A DNA stretch of 64,000 nucleotides from Pseudomonadota bacterium (GCA_016720075.1 JADJXW010000001.1:248001-312000); one strand, 5' to 3'. Positions 48,869 through 58,996 are shown, numbered from the stretch's first letter. Notes: a model not told the origin generated them from the letters alone. A program made the numbers and translations.

Positions 48869-49792
48869 GTGGCGACTGAATCATTCGTGAAAACGCCGGG
48901 CTGGCTCGACTGGTACGCCAATCCGACCAAGCCCCGGTTCAAGCTGCCCCCGGGCGCGGTGGACGCGCACTGCCATGTGTTCGGTCCCGGTGCCGAGTTC
49001 CCGTTCGCGCCCGAGCGCAAGTACACGCCCTGCGATGCCAGCAAGGCGCAGCTGTTCGCGCTGCGCGACCACCTGGGCTTCGAGCGCAATGTGGTCGTGC
49101 AGGCCACCTGCCATGGCGCCGACAACCGCGCGATGGTCGATGCGTGCCTGAATTCCGGCGGCAAGGCGCGCGGCGTGGCCACGGTGCGCCGCACGATCAC
49201 CGACACCGAGCTTGAGCATCTGCACGCCGCCGGTGTGCGCGGCGTGCGCTTCAACTTCGTGAAGCGCTTGGTCGATTTCACCCCCAAAGATGAGCTGATG
49301 GAGATTGCTGCGCGCATCTCGAAGCTGGGCTGGCATGTGGTGATCTACTTCGAGGCCGTGGACCTGCCCGAGCTGTGGGATTTCTTCACGGCGCTGCCCA
49401 CGACGGTGGTGGTGGACCACATGGGCCGTCCCAATGTCGACAAGCCCCTCGACGGGCCTGAATTCTCGCTGTTCCTGAAGTTCATGCGCGAGCACCAGAA
49501 CGTGTGGAGCAAGGTGAGCTGCCCGGAGCGGTTGTCGAAGGCGGGCCCCTCGGCGCTGAATGGCGAGCGCAACGCCTATCGCGACGTGGTGCCTTTTGCA
49601 CGCCGCGTGGTCGAGGAGTTTCCGGACCGCGTGCTGTGGGGCACGGACTGGCCGCACCCGAACCTGAAGGACCACATGCCCGACGACGGCCTGCTGGTGG
49701 ATTTCATTCCGCACATCGCCGTGACCGCCGAGCTGCAGCGCAAGTTGCTGGTGGACAATCCCCTCCGGCTGTATTGGCCAGAGCTGGCGTGA
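48869..49792 (+). CDS. Amidohydrolase, 2-pyrone-4,6-dicarboxylate lactonase (LigI)-like
   Basis: 307 residues, GTG start with GGGAGAGACGAG upstream. LigI-type features: AVDAHCHVFGP (HxH on strand 1), VVQATCHGADNRAMVDA, RGVRFNFVKRL, VVDHMGRPNVD and the catalytic Asp in LWGTDWPHPN. LigI opens the lactone of 2-pyrone-4,6-dicarboxylate in protocatechuate/gallate degradation. No other gene of that pathway is nearby, so the actual substrate may be a different lactone. Preceded by a strong hairpin that covers part of the ribosome-binding site. Confidence 0.82.
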   Translation: MATESFVKTPGWLDWYANPTKPRFKLPPGAVDAHCHVFGPGAEFPFAPERKYTPCDASKAQLFALRDHLGFERNVVVQATCHGADNRAMVDACLNSGGKARGVATVRRTITDTELEHLHAAGVRGVRFNFVKRLVDFTPKDELMEIAARISKLGWHVVIYFEAVDLPELWDFFTALPTTVVVDHMGRPNVDKPLDGPEFSLFLKFMREHQNVWSKVSCPERLSKAGPSALNGERNAYRDVVPFARRVVEEFPDRVLWGTDWPHPNLKDHMPDDGLLVDFIPHIAVTAELQRKLLVDNPLRLYWPELA

Positions 49793-49805
49793 GGCGCGTG
49801 GCGGC

Positions 49806-50300
49806 CTATTCGGCCGCCGCCAGGTCGAGGTAGTACTGCCGCTGCGAAGGGTAGTACTCGTCGAACTTGCGAAACGGCCGGCCGTCGCGCGAGTCCACGA
49901 GCAGATCAAGGTAGAACTCCCACCCGGGCCCGAAGTCCCCCGCCATGCCGCGATCCGCCAGGTGGTGGACGAATGTCAGCGTGGTGATGCCGCGGCTCTC
50001 CTCGAGCGTGATCTCGTAGGACACGCCGTACGGGCCGGTGCTGGAGATCGCAAGATGCCGCGGCGCTTCGCAGCGCTCGACCAGCGCGGTGGATTCCGGC
50101 GCGCCTTCTTCCTGGATCATCGTGTACGCGATCTCATTGCCTGGGCCCGGCTTGTCGACCCAGCGCCAGGGCCCGAACCAGCGCGCAGTACTTTCGGAAT
50201 CGGTGAGGCTCTTCCACACATCCGCAATCGGAGCGCGAAAGGTGCGGACCAGGTGCAGGTCATTGCCAGCGAGTCGGCCGGTCGGTGTGGGTGCGTTCAT
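49806..50300 (-). CDS. SRPBCC / AHSA1-like protein
   Basis: 164 residues from ATG 50300, overlapping the ArsR stop (ATGA). The start-domain fold is shown by HLVRTFRAPIADVWKSLTD, the ARWFGPWRW segment and a C-terminal helix (PGWEFYLDLLVDSRDG). Proteins of this group bind hydrophobic ligands or Hsp90-type partners, and pair with ArsR regulators in a very common two-gene operon. Ligand unknown. Confidence 0.88.
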   Translation of the reverse strand: MNAPTPTGRLAGNDLHLVRTFRAPIADVWKSLTDSESTARWFGPWRWVDKPGPGNEIAYTMIQEEGAPESTALVERCEAPRHLAISSTGPYGVSYEITLEESRGITTLTFVHHLADRGMAGDFGPGWEFYLDLLVDSRDGRPFRKFDEYYPSQRQYYLDLAAAE

Positions 50301-50716
50301 GCTGTCGCCTTCTTCCGGGTTTCTGAGGGGGTTGCGCGCGCGGCCCTGCTGCGCCGGCGCGTGCGATGAACCTCTGTTTCGAGCGACATGAAACGCCGCT
50401 CCCATGCCGCCTGTTCGGCCTCGCGCGAGATGCGCAGTTCCGCGACCATTGCTTCGATCCTTTCGAGCGGCGCCGGCTCGAGGCGGTACAGCCGTTCACG
50501 GCCCAGCGTCTTTTCGCGCACCAGGCCTGCTTCACGCAGCACGCGCAGGTGGCGGCTGACGGCCGGCCGGCTGACGGCAAAAGCGCCGGCGATGGCGCCG
50601 GCGGGCAGCGGCGCATCGCGGACCATCCGCAGGATCTCCCGCCGGATCGGGTCTGCAAGCGCCTGGATGATTGGATTCCACGATTTATATGTAACGAGTC
50701 GGTTACGCGAAGTCAA
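50297..50716 (-). CDS. ArsR family transcriptional regulator
   Basis: 139 residues from TTG 50716; no ATG/GTG is available that keeps helix 1 (IIQALADPIRREILRM). The winged helix continues with AGAIAGAFAVSRPAVSRHLRVLREAGLVREKTLGRERLYRL. No Cys/His metal site of classical ArsR type is visible, so it belongs to the non-metal group paired with SRPBCC proteins. An inverted repeat that could be its operator lies over the first codons. Confidence 0.88.
   Translation of the reverse strand: MTSRNRLVTYKSWNPIIQALADPIRREILRMVRDAPLPAGAIAGAFAVSRPAVSRHLRVLREAGLVREKTLGRERLYRLEPAPLERIEAMVAELRISREAEQAAWERRFMSLETEVHRTRRRSRAARATPSETRKKATA
50691..50706. promoter_or_regulatory. Inverted repeat, probable ArsR operator
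   Basis: GTAAC-N6-GTTAC, in the TTGACT-N17-TACATA promoter-like stretch at the 5' end of the arsR frame. Position suits autoregulation; if this is the true promoter, the annotated TTG start would be too early. Confidence 0.45.
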
Positions 50717-50809
50717 GATCGTGCATTCGCCGCCTTCGAGGGGCGCAACACGCTGTTGGGGAAAGGGGATGGGCTAGACTTGGTGCAAGGCAAGACTGAG
50801 GGGCTCGAT

Positions 50810-52278
50810 ATGCGCGGCAATCCTGGTGGGGCAATTCTTTCGGTTATCGTAGTCATCGCAGCAACCTGTGCCGCAGGCGCGATGGCTGCGCAGTCGCCGG
50901 CGAGGTCAGTGGGCCGCGATGCACCTCTGGCAGTCGACCCCCGCGTGGCCGCGACTGCGATGCCTGACCCCACCTCGTCGGAGCAGGTCGCCGAGTACAT
51001 CCGCGCCACGCAGTTTCGCGTCGTGGGTCCGCAGCGCCTGCGGTTGCGGCCGTTCGGCGTGGCGCCCGGCCCGCGCGATGCGGCCATGCCTCTGCTGGGA
51101 GGCGCCTGGAACGGCGAAGTGCCCAAGGGCATCACGCCGCTGAAGGTCGACGTCTTCACCTCGAAGGATTTCTACCAGGACAAGGACCTGTGGAAGGATC
51201 CGCGCTATTTCCGCTGCAACAGCCCCGCGGCCATCGAGGCGCAGCGTGGCACCAGCGGCGGGGCGTTGATGAACAACAACGACCCGAAGTCCGCGCCCTG
51301 GGGTTACTGCGATCGGGACCTGCCGCGCGCCGCGCTGGTGAGTCCGTACACGTTCAAGACCGCGCAGGAACACTACGAAGCACTGATGGCGGAGACAAAG
51401 TCCCGTGGCGGTCCGAAGCAGCACACCTATGCCACGGTGCCCGGCGACTGGAACGGCCGCTACGGCGTGGGTTTCCGCAATGGCGACTGGTACGCGAGCA
51501 TGGAGTACACCCAGGTACCCACCATCCTTTCGCTGCTCACGCCCGAGTACCAGCAGCGCATGGTGCAGCAGATCTACCACGAGGTGGTCAACGCGGCTTC
51601 GCAGTGGCCCTCGCAGTACTGCTGGCCCGAAGGGTTCATGCGCCGGTTCGATCCCGTGGCCACGCAGGCGCAGATCAACCCGCATTTTTTCGTCGTCACC
51701 CCGAAGCTGGTGACCATCACCACCGGCGTGGCGCGCAACTTCACCACCAACATCAACATCGGCCGGCAGTTCCGCATGGATGGCGCGGTGCCACGCCTGG
51801 GCGCCGATGTGCCGCGCTGGTACGGCGAGACCGTCGGCTTCTGGGATGAGGATGCGCTCGTCACCTGGACCGCCAACATCCAGGGCTGGACGGTGCACGG
51901 CAAGTTCGAGTTCTCGAGCAAGATGCAGGCCGTGGAGATCTACTCGCCCGAGCGCGATGCGGCGGGCAAGATCACCGCGATGAAGCACGAGTCGATCTTC
52001 TACGACCCCGAGGCGCTGGTGGAGCCGATCCGCATCGTGCGCGTGATGAACCGCATGGGCGACCTGGATGAGGGCGCTCCCTACACGTTCATCGAGTGCG
52101 TGCCGAATCTCTTCCCGGTGAAGGGGCGTTCCACGCATGTGTCGCCGGGCGACGTGGTTTCGTTCGAGTGCCGGACATCTACGGGCGGCCGTGGGCGAAG
52201 AACTGGGAAAAGTATTTCGAGCAGGGAATGAAGCGCCCCGACAACAGCGAAGCGCTGTTCGACTTCGGCGCCAAGTAG
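50810..52278 (+). CDS. Secreted hypothetical protein (frame broken near 52170)
   Basis: Start ATG 50810 (GAGGGGC upstream) with a signal peptide (1-27, ending GAMAA). The body (about 460 residues) has YFRCNSPAAIEAQR, WNGRYGVGFRNGDWYASMEY, RWYGETVGFWDEDALVTWTANIQGW and YTFIECVPNLFPVKG, phrases from a large family of exported proteins in environmental Gammaproteobacteria. The first frame runs to a stop at 52231, but the family C terminus (PDIYGRPWAKNWEKYFEQGM) reads in another frame to 52278. One missing base near 52168-52172 restores it. Function unknown. Confidence 0.75.
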
Positions 52279-52296
52279 CCGGCGCCAAGTAGCGCG

Positions 52297-53103
52297 CTAT
52301 CCGTCGCGGTGCAGACCGGCCGCGACGAAGGCCTGGTGCAGCATCCGCGGGTCATCGGGCTCGCCAGCGCCGCTGGCGAGCTGCGCTGGGTTGTAGCCGG
52401 AGCGGATGCGCAGCACGTTGACCTGCAGGTCATCCACGCTGAAATCGATGCGCCAGTCCTGCACGGCCAGCGTGAGGCCCCCGTCCCGGCCGCGCTTGAT
52501 GCGCCGGTAGGGATGCGGCTGAGGGCCCAGCATCAGCGTGTTCACGATGCGCTCGCGCAGCGCCAGCGGCGAACGCCCCGCGATCCAGGCCAGCTGCGAA
52601 TCAGCCTCCTCGCTGAAACCCACGTTGAAATGCCGGCCGGGATCGGCGGCGCCCGGCGCCAGCCAGCCACTGCCCGAATCGGGAAAGGCGTCGGTGTAGG
52701 GCACGTAGGGTTTTATGTCCAGGATGGGCGTGCCGTCGAGCAGGTCGACGTCCAGCACGTGCAGCAGCAGCCCCTCGATGCGGGCCAGCCGCAGCACCGA
52801 AAGTCCCAGCGGATTTGGCCGGTGCGGCGAACGCGTGGAGAGCACGCCCTTGCGGCCGTCCGTGCTGCGCGGCGGCAGCACCTTGGGCCGCCAGCCTGTG
52901 TTGCGGTCGAACCAGAAGATGACCCAGATGCGCTCCCAGCCGGCCAGGTCTTCCAGCGCATGCTCGAGGTTTCGGCCGGCGAACAGCTCGATGATGCCGC
53001 TGGCGCCGGTGGCGGCGGCGGGCTGCCGGGGCGCTTCGACCTTGTTGGCGAACGAGGTGCGAATCTGCCCGATGGGGTGTAGCGTCAGCGTCTGGTCGGT
53101 CAT
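52297..53103 (-). CDS. trmO: tRNA (N6-threonylcarbamoyladenosine37-N6)-methyltransferase
   Basis: 268 residues from ATG 53103. The N-terminal TsaA-like barrel carries PIGQIRTSFANKVEAPRQ, GWERIWVIFWFDRN and the hallmark RSPHRPNPLGLSVLRLARIEG, followed by LLDGTPILDIKPYVPYTD. A C-terminal domain of about 100 residues follows, as in E. coli TrmO. It uses S-adenosylmethionine to methylate t6A at position 37 of certain tRNAs. Divergent from the Mo hydroxylase genes with almost no gap, so one promoter must lie inside a coding region. Confidence 0.92.
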   Translation of the reverse strand: MTDQTLTLHPIGQIRTSFANKVEAPRQPAAATGASGIIELFAGRNLEHALEDLAGWERIWVIFWFDRNTGWRPKVLPPRSTDGRKGVLSTRSPHRPNPLGLSVLRLARIEGLLLHVLDVDLLDGTPILDIKPYVPYTDAFPDSGSGWLAPGAADPGRHFNVGFSEEADSQLAWIAGRSPLALRERIVNTLMLGPQPHPYRRIKRGRDGGLTLAVQDWRIDFSVDDLQVNVLRIRSGYNPAQLASGAGEPDDPRMLHQAFVAAGLHRDG

Positions 53104-53119
53104 GGATGCGAAGACGAGC

Positions 53120-53617
53120 ATGGCGCAATTCACGCTGAGCGTCGATGGTGAGGCACGGCAGGTAGAGGCGCAGCCCGAAACGCCGCTGCTGTATGTGCTG
53201 CGCGGCCAGCTCGGGCTCAAGGGCCCCAAATTCGGCTGCGGATTCGCCCAGTGCGGCGCCTGCACCGTGATCGTGAACGGCGCCGCCGCGCGCTCGTGCA
53301 TGCTGCCGGTGTCGGCCGTGCAGGACCAGCCCATCCGCACGCTCGACGGCCTGGTCAAGGACGGCAAGCCGCACCTGGTGCAGCTGGCCTTCATCGAGGA
53401 AGAGGCCGCGCAGTGCGGCTACTGCACCAATGCCTGGGTGATGAACGTGGTGGCGCTGCTCGAACGCAATTCCGCGCCCACGAAGGACCAGATCCGCCAG
53501 GAGCTGGCGGGCCTGAAATGCCGCTGCGGCATGCACATGGCCATCCTGCGCGCGGTGCTTCGCGCCGCCGCACAGATGCGCAAGACCGCCGGAGCCACCA
53601 CCACGGGGCAGGCATGA
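53120..53617 (+). CDS. Mo hydroxylase 2Fe-2S subunit (IorA/CoxS-like)
   Basis: 165 residues from ATG 53120; an ATG at 53102 would add six residues and overlap trmO. The plant-type 2Fe-2S motif GCGFAQCGACTV (near 45) and the second helical cluster QCGYC (near 105) with CRCGMH (near 140) are complete. It carries electrons from the Mo cofactor subunit, whose start overlaps its stop (ATGA). No FAD subunit gene is present, as in isoquinoline-oxidoreductase-type enzymes that reduce cytochromes. Confidence 0.93.
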   Translation: MAQFTLSVDGEARQVEAQPETPLLYVLRGQLGLKGPKFGCGFAQCGACTVIVNGAAARSCMLPVSAVQDQPIRTLDGLVKDGKPHLVQLAFIEEEAAQCGYCTNAWVMNVVALLERNSAPTKDQIRQELAGLKCRCGMHMAILRAVLRAAAQMRKTAGATTTGQA

Positions 53618-55855
53618 GCGCCGCGCCGGACACGCTGGATCGGCGCCAATTCCTGCAGGGCTCGGGTCTGCTGCTGGTGGCAGCCGGCGGCGCAACGCTG
53701 CTGCGTCTTCCCGAAGCCCAGGCGCAGCAGGCCGGCACGATCGCTGCCGCCGTGCGCGACATCGCGCCGGAACAGCTCGATACCTGGATCACCATCGACA
53801 CGGCAGGGCGGGTCACCGCCTTCTTCGGCAAGATGGACATGGGGCAGGGCGTCGACACCGCCGTTGCACAGATCGTCGCCGATGAGCTGGATGTGGCCGT
53901 CGATCGCGTCAGCGTGGTGATGGGCGACACTCACCTCACGCCCAATCAGGGTGGCGCCAGTGGTTCCAGTGCCTGCCGGCAGCGAGTGTCCGCTGGTGCC
54001 GCTGCCGGCCGCACCATCACCTATGGCGAACTCATCGCCGATGGCTTCCGCACGCCGCTGCAGTGGAACCGTCAGTTCGGCAACGGACTTGCGGTGCGCG
54101 GCGCCGCGCCGGTGAAGCAGGTGGCCGACTACCAGGTGGTCGGCAAGCCCGTGGCGCGCAAGGACATCGCCGGCAAGGTGCTGGCTACCACCGAATACTG
54201 CGTGCACGTGAGCCTGCCGGGCATGCTCCATGCCCGCGTGGTCCGCCCGCCCGTGGCCGGATCGGTGCCGGCTGTCGTGGATGAGCTCCATCGCCGGCAT
54301 CGCCGGAGCGCAGGTGGTGCGGGATGGCGACTTCCTGGCGGTGGTGGCGCCCGATGAATGGGCGGCCATCCGTGCCTCGCGCGAGCTGCAGGTGCGCTGG
54401 AGCGAAGTGACGCCGCCATTTCCGCCCGACTCGGCGCTGTTCGACCACATCCGCAAGGCGCCTGTGGTGGCCGACAACGCCGTGGCGAACTTCGGCGCGC
54501 GGCAGGACTATGATCCCGCGCCGGTGCTGGCGGCGATTGCCGCCGCGCCACGCCGCGTGGAAGCCGAGTACGAGGTGGCCTTCCAGTCGCATGCGCGCAT
54601 GGCGCCCTCCATCGGCGTGGCCGACGTGGGCAGCGACAGCGCCGTGATCTACGCCGACGTGCAGAAGCCGCACGACACGCGCAACGGCATCGCCAAGCTG
54701 CTGGGCCTGCCGGCGCAGAACGTGCGCGTGATCTGGAAGCCGGGCGCCGGCTCCTATGGCCGCAGCGACGCGGACGAGTCGGCCTACGAGGCCGCGCTGC
54801 TGTCGCAGCGGCTGGGCAAGCCGGTGCGCGTGCAGTGGATGCGGCACGAGGGTCATGGCTGGGATCCGAAAGCGCCCGCCGCGGTGCTGACCTGCAAGGC
54901 AGGCATCGGCGCCGATGGCGGCATCTCGGGCTGGTATTTCCGCGCGCGCGGATTCTCCGGCTGGGATGTGTACTTCAATGCCGCCGATCCCAAGGACACG
55001 CTGGTGGGACAGCTCACCGACTGGCCCAAGGGCGACCTGCACAATTTCGGCGTGACCGGCGAATCCTACGAGTTCCCGAACAGCGTGAAGTTCTGGGAGA
55101 CCATCCCCCCATTGCTGAATCGCGCCTCTCCGCTGCGCACCGCGCACATGCGCGCGCCGCAGGAGCTGCAGCTGCATTTCGCGCACGAGAGCTTCATCGA
55201 CGAGGTGGCGGTTGCCTCGGGCGTCGATCCGGTGGCGCTGCGCCTGAAGCACCTGAAGGATCCGCGCGAGCGCGCCGTGATCGAGGCCGTGGCGAAGGCC
55301 TGCGACTGGCAGCCGCGGGGGCAGGGCGCTGCGGGCCGGAGCAGCGGCAGGCGTGGCGCGAACCGCGCCAGAGGCAACCGGTCGGGTGTGCTCACCGGCC
55401 GCGGCATCAGCCTTAACAGCGGCTTCGGCGGCTACGTGGCCACGGTGGCCGAAGTGGAAGTGGATCCGCGCTCAGGCCGCATCTGGGCGCGGCGCTTCTG
55501 GGTGGCCAATGACTGCGGCATCGTGCTGAACCCGCGCAGCCTGCGCACGACGCTGGAAGGCAACATCGTGCAGGGCATCTCGCGCAGCCTCTTCGAGCAG
55601 GTGCGCTTCGATGCGCGCAATGTCACCAGCGTCGACTGGGCCGGATATCCCATCCTCGAGATGCCCGATGCGCCCGAGTCGATCGAGATCGTGATGGTGA
55701 ACCGGCCGGACCAGCCTGCCGGCGGCGCCGGCGAGCCCGCGCATGTCACCGTGCCCGCGGCGATCGCCAATGCATTTTTCGATGCCACTGGCGTAAGGCT
55801 GCGGCGCATGCCGATGACGGCGGAGAACGTGCGGCAGGCGCTGCGCGGCGCCTGA
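53614..55855 (+). CDS. Mo hydroxylase large subunit, Tat-exported (frame broken near 54285)
   Basis: Start ATG 53614 followed by a Tat signal (LDRRQFLQGSGLLLVAAGG). Reading continues to 54357 in one frame, while the family sequence resumes in another frame from about 54285 (SSIAGIAGAQVVRDGDFLAVV) and runs to 55855; together about 745 codons, a normal IorB length. One extra base, or two missing, near 54283-54290 explains it. Moco-site features: KMDMGQGVDTAVAQIVADELD, QGGASGSS, LRTAHMRAPQELQ and catalytic Glu in GGAGEPAHVTVPA. It hydroxylates an aromatic or aldehyde substrate in the periplasm; substrate unknown. Confidence 0.85.
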
Positions 55856-55863
55856 TCGGCTGC

Positions 55864-56945
55864 CTATTTGCCGCGCGGCAGACGCTGCAGGCTGTCGCGT
55901 ATCTCGATGGGCAGGTCCTGGCGCTTGAGGATCTGCTCGACCAGTTGGCGTGCCTCGGTCCTGCGGCCCGCCCGCTGCGCCGCGTCCAGGCTTCCCATCA
56001 GCGAGTGGCGGCCGCGAACGACACGTCGAGTTCGCGATCTGTCATCCACCAGCCAGCGGACGAAGTTGCGCTGGCCCGGAGTGCCCCACGAGCTCCCGGG
56101 CTTTCGGATTGATCTCGGTCAACCGGTACCGGCCCGGGAAGGTTGATGGCGTTGATGCTGACGCGCAGCGGTCCGCGTTGGTGTCGGCGCGACCCCGGAC
56201 GTAGAGTCACCCTGGATGAGAACTGACGGAGCGGCCGCTGGCCGCCTGCAGGTGGCGGCCGCGAACTCACCTTGTCGAGGGCAAGATGCAAGCCGGCCCC
56301 GGGGGGGATCAAGCGAATTCGCGCGCTGCGCATGTTCCCGGGCCACTGGGCGGGGGCGCCAGGGCCGCTCAGGCGGGGCGCTGGCTAGGGCAAGGACGCC
56401 GCGCGTGATGTAGCGTGACTTTCAGCCATGCCGGTCTCCACGGTGGCTTCACCGGAGTTGGCCTGAACTCGCGCAGGAAACTAGCGGACGCCGCTTCTTC
56501 CGGGCGGGGTGAACGGTGTGCGTGTCCTTGTCGAAGATGGCGCTCGATTCGGTGAGGAAGTCCGCAAGCTTCATCGTTCCGATCTGGTTCAGCGTGAACA
56601 GGTGCGACCCTGGTGAATGAGAACGCCCGCCCTCCGAGACCACGCGCGCCGCTCCTGGTCCACGCTCATCAGCCAGTGCGTGGCCTCGTGATGGATGGTG
56701 CGTTCCAGTTCCTCGTTGTCGGAGTCACGGGCCATGCCGACCACGCTCCATGTGGCGCGGCGCGCGAACTGCCCAGCGATGGGCGCTACCTGTCCATTCG
56801 GGCGCAGCAGCTTGTAGGGGGTGTAGTCCTTGTCGCGCCTGAACAGCACGACGGTCAGCGGGGGCAGGGCGCCGATGTTGATGTTCAGCGCGCTCGACGT
56901 GGAGAGGATGAACTGGTCGAAGTGGAGCATTCCGTTCAGACGCAT
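55864..56945 (-). pseudogene. Multiply broken peptidase (DUF1570/peptidase MA-like, TPR) gene
   Basis: Conserved fragments read in several minus-strand frames. They are LPPLTVVLFRRDKDY, VVGMARDSDNEELERTIHHEATHWLMSVDQ (zinc motif HEATH, 56.65 kb), SHLFTLNQIGTMKLADFL and SSAIFDKDTHT (56.55 kb), and near the end GSLDAAQRAGRRTEARQLV down to the stop at 55864. The N-terminal signal region and a large middle part are missing; intact relatives are several hundred residues longer. Either a real decayed gene or a badly sequenced patch. It is the same broad class as the protein at the left end of the window. Confidence 0.65.
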
Positions 56946-56970
56946 GCGAACCTCACGCGAAACAACAGCG

Positions 56971-57873
56971 CTAGCGTGTCGCCAGGGTGCGAGTGGCCTG
57001 CCGGAACAGGTCCACCGCGGGCTGAGCGGCGGGGCGCTGCGCGCGCGGGCCGATCAGCAGTATGCGGGAGGTGCTGGGCAACGGCGGTCCGATCTTCACG
57101 ATGCGCCCATCGGCCAGGCCGCTGGCCGCGAAATGATCGAACAGCACGGCCACGCCACGGCCCTCCAGGCACATGTTGGCGATCACGTCCGGGAACTGGG
57201 AGCGCGCGATGATGTTGGACGGCTCGATGCCTTCGTCCTTCAGCATGCGCCACATGAAGCGCGTGGGCTTGAACTCGTCCGGCGGCATGATCCAGGGCAG
57301 CTCGGCGATCTTCGCGCCCTGCCGTGCGGCCCGGCGCGCCAGGGCGGGCGATGCGTAGATCGAAACGCCCACGGTATTGATGACTTCGGCTTCCAGCCGC
57401 TCGTCATTCACGAAGTCGCCGGTGAACACGGCCAGGTCCACTTCGCCGCCGAGCACCATCGGCACGGCGCCGCGCGTGGGGTGCAGCGGCACGAAATCCA
57501 GCACGATGTTCGGGTAGGCCTCGCAGAAGGCCGGCAGCTTGGGGCGGATGTATGCATCCAGCATCAGCGGTCCTGCGGTCACGGCAAGACGGATGGCGCG
57601 CGGGCCGCGCGTGAGCTGGCTCTGCTGGGCCATTTCCTGCCGACCCAGAACCAGTTCCTTCGCCTTTTCCAGGAACACCTGGCCCTGCTCCGACAGCACC
57701 GGGGGCGAACCCCGCCGGCGTTCGAACAGGCTGTGACCCAGGTGCCCCTCGAGCGCGCGGATCTGGTTGCTGATCGAGGGCTGGCTGACGCCCAGCCGGT
57801 CGGCCGTGCGACGGAAATTGCAGTCCGCCGCGGCCGACACGAAGATCTCCAGCTGCCGGAAGGTGATCGACAC
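56971..57873 (-). CDS. LysR family transcriptional regulator
   Basis: 300 residues from GTG 57873, 5 bases after the beta-propeller gene. The N-terminal helix-turn-helix is RQLEIFVSAAADCNFRRTADRLGVSQPSISNQIRALEGHLG, broken here as the standard LysR pattern (residues 5-60). The effector-binding domain (about 90-290) contains IRLAVTAGPLMLDAYI and CLEGRGVAVLFDHFA. It probably regulates the co-oriented upstream gene or itself; effector unknown. Confidence 0.9.
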   Translation of the reverse strand: MSITFRQLEIFVSAAADCNFRRTADRLGVSQPSISNQIRALEGHLGHSLFERRRGSPPVLSEQGQVFLEKAKELVLGRQEMAQQSQLTRGPRAIRLAVTAGPLMLDAYIRPKLPAFCEAYPNIVLDFVPLHPTRGAVPMVLGGEVDLAVFTGDFVNDERLEAEVINTVGVSIYASPALARRAARQGAKIAELPWIMPPDEFKPTRFMWRMLKDEGIEPSNIIARSQFPDVIANMCLEGRGVAVLFDHFAASGLADGRIVKIGPPLPSTSRILLIGPRAQRPAAQPAVDLFRQATRTLATR

Positions 57874-57878
57874 GCGCG

Positions 57879-58919
57879 CTACTTGCGGGGGAAATACCCA
57901 ACCTGGTTGCCGCGGAACTGGCCTATCCAGATCTCGTTGCCCACTTCCACGCCGACGGTTATGCCCTGCATGGTTTCCTTCGGCCCCGCGTCGCGCACCA
58001 TTTTCACGTCGAGCGTGTCGGGATTCACGCGCACCACCGACCAGCCATCGAGCGAAGCCGGGCCGCCCTTGCGCGCCACGAACTTCTGCCCGCCGATGAG
58101 CAGGCTCTTGCCGTCGGCCGACCAGCGCAGGTTGTCCCCGGCGAAGCCCAGCGGCACGGTCTTCTTCGACAGCTTGTCGCCGTTCCATTCGAAGCGCACC
58201 AGCTCGCGCGTGCCCCAGGCCGCCATGTGGATGACGCGACCCTCGTGCGATACGGCGATGCCATTGGCGCCGGACACCTGCGTGCCGGGCATTTCGGTGA
58301 CCTTGCCGCCGGGCGTCCAGCGCAGGATGCCGCCGGTGACCTGGCTGGCGAACACCGCATCGATGCCTCCCTGGCTCGGGCGATAGAACAGCGAGGTGAC
58401 GAAGCCGCCATCGGGCATGGGCGCCACGGAATTCGCGTAGACATCCTGCGGCAGCGGCACGCAGCCGATCCACTGGACCTGCGGCTTGCTGCCCGCCTGG
58501 ATGACGGCGAAGTACTCGATGGCTTCGCGGCCGTGGTTCACGACCAGCAGCTCCTGCCGTCCGCCGCCCGCATTGCGCAGCACGATGCCGTGCGCGGAGA
58601 ACTTCTGCGCTTCGGGTTCAGCGGCGCAATCGGGGAAACGCTTCGCATCGCGCGCGCCGGCGGGCCCGCCAGCGGGATACAGGTTTTCCCAGCGCCGCGC
58701 GGCGGTGTCGATGAGGCGCAGGTGCCCGCCCTTGCCACCTTCGGCCATGCCACTGCCGATCAGCCATTTCGTCTGGCCGACGCGGTCCAGGTCTTCCACC
58801 GCTTCCGGTCCGCAGATCAACTGCAGGTCGCCTGAAGGCGCGCAGCCTTCCGCCGCCGTCGCCCATGAACCGCCAGCACTGGCCAACGCAAGGACCAGCA
58901 AGCCTGCCATTGTGCGCAT
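57879..58919 (-). CDS. Secreted SMP-30/strictosidine-synthase-like beta-propeller protein
   Basis: 346 residues from ATG 58919 (GGGGGA five bases upstream), signal peptide ending WATAAEG. The body has repeated propeller-blade phrases: FSAHGIVLRNAGGGRQELLVVNHG, DVYANSVAPMPDGGFVTSLF, VSGANGIAVSHEGRVIHMAAW, GDNLRWSADGKSLLIGG. Family members are metal-dependent lactonases or esterases; the Glu/Asn/Asp metal site is plausible but not certain. It is followed directly by the LysR gene, so regulator and enzyme are probably co-transcribed. Confidence 0.78.
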   Translation of the reverse strand: MRTMAGLLVLALASAGGSWATAAEGCAPSGDLQLICGPEAVEDLDRVGQTKWLIGSGMAEGGKGGHLRLIDTAARRWENLYPAGGPAGARDAKRFPDCAAEPEAQKFSAHGIVLRNAGGGRQELLVVNHGREAIEYFAVIQAGSKPQVQWIGCVPLPQDVYANSVAPMPDGGFVTSLFYRPSQGGIDAVFASQVTGGILRWTPGGKVTEMPGTQVSGANGIAVSHEGRVIHMAAWGTRELVRFEWNGDKLSKKTVPLGFAGDNLRWSADGKSLLIGGQKFVARKGGPASLDGWSVVRVNPDTLDVKMVRDAGPKETMQGITVGVEVGNEIWIGQFRGNQVGYFPRK

Positions 58920-58996
58920 GGAATCCCCCGAGATTAGTTGGAATAGCCGATCAATGATCGGGCCGAAGTATAACCACGCCGTGATATCTGGAATCA

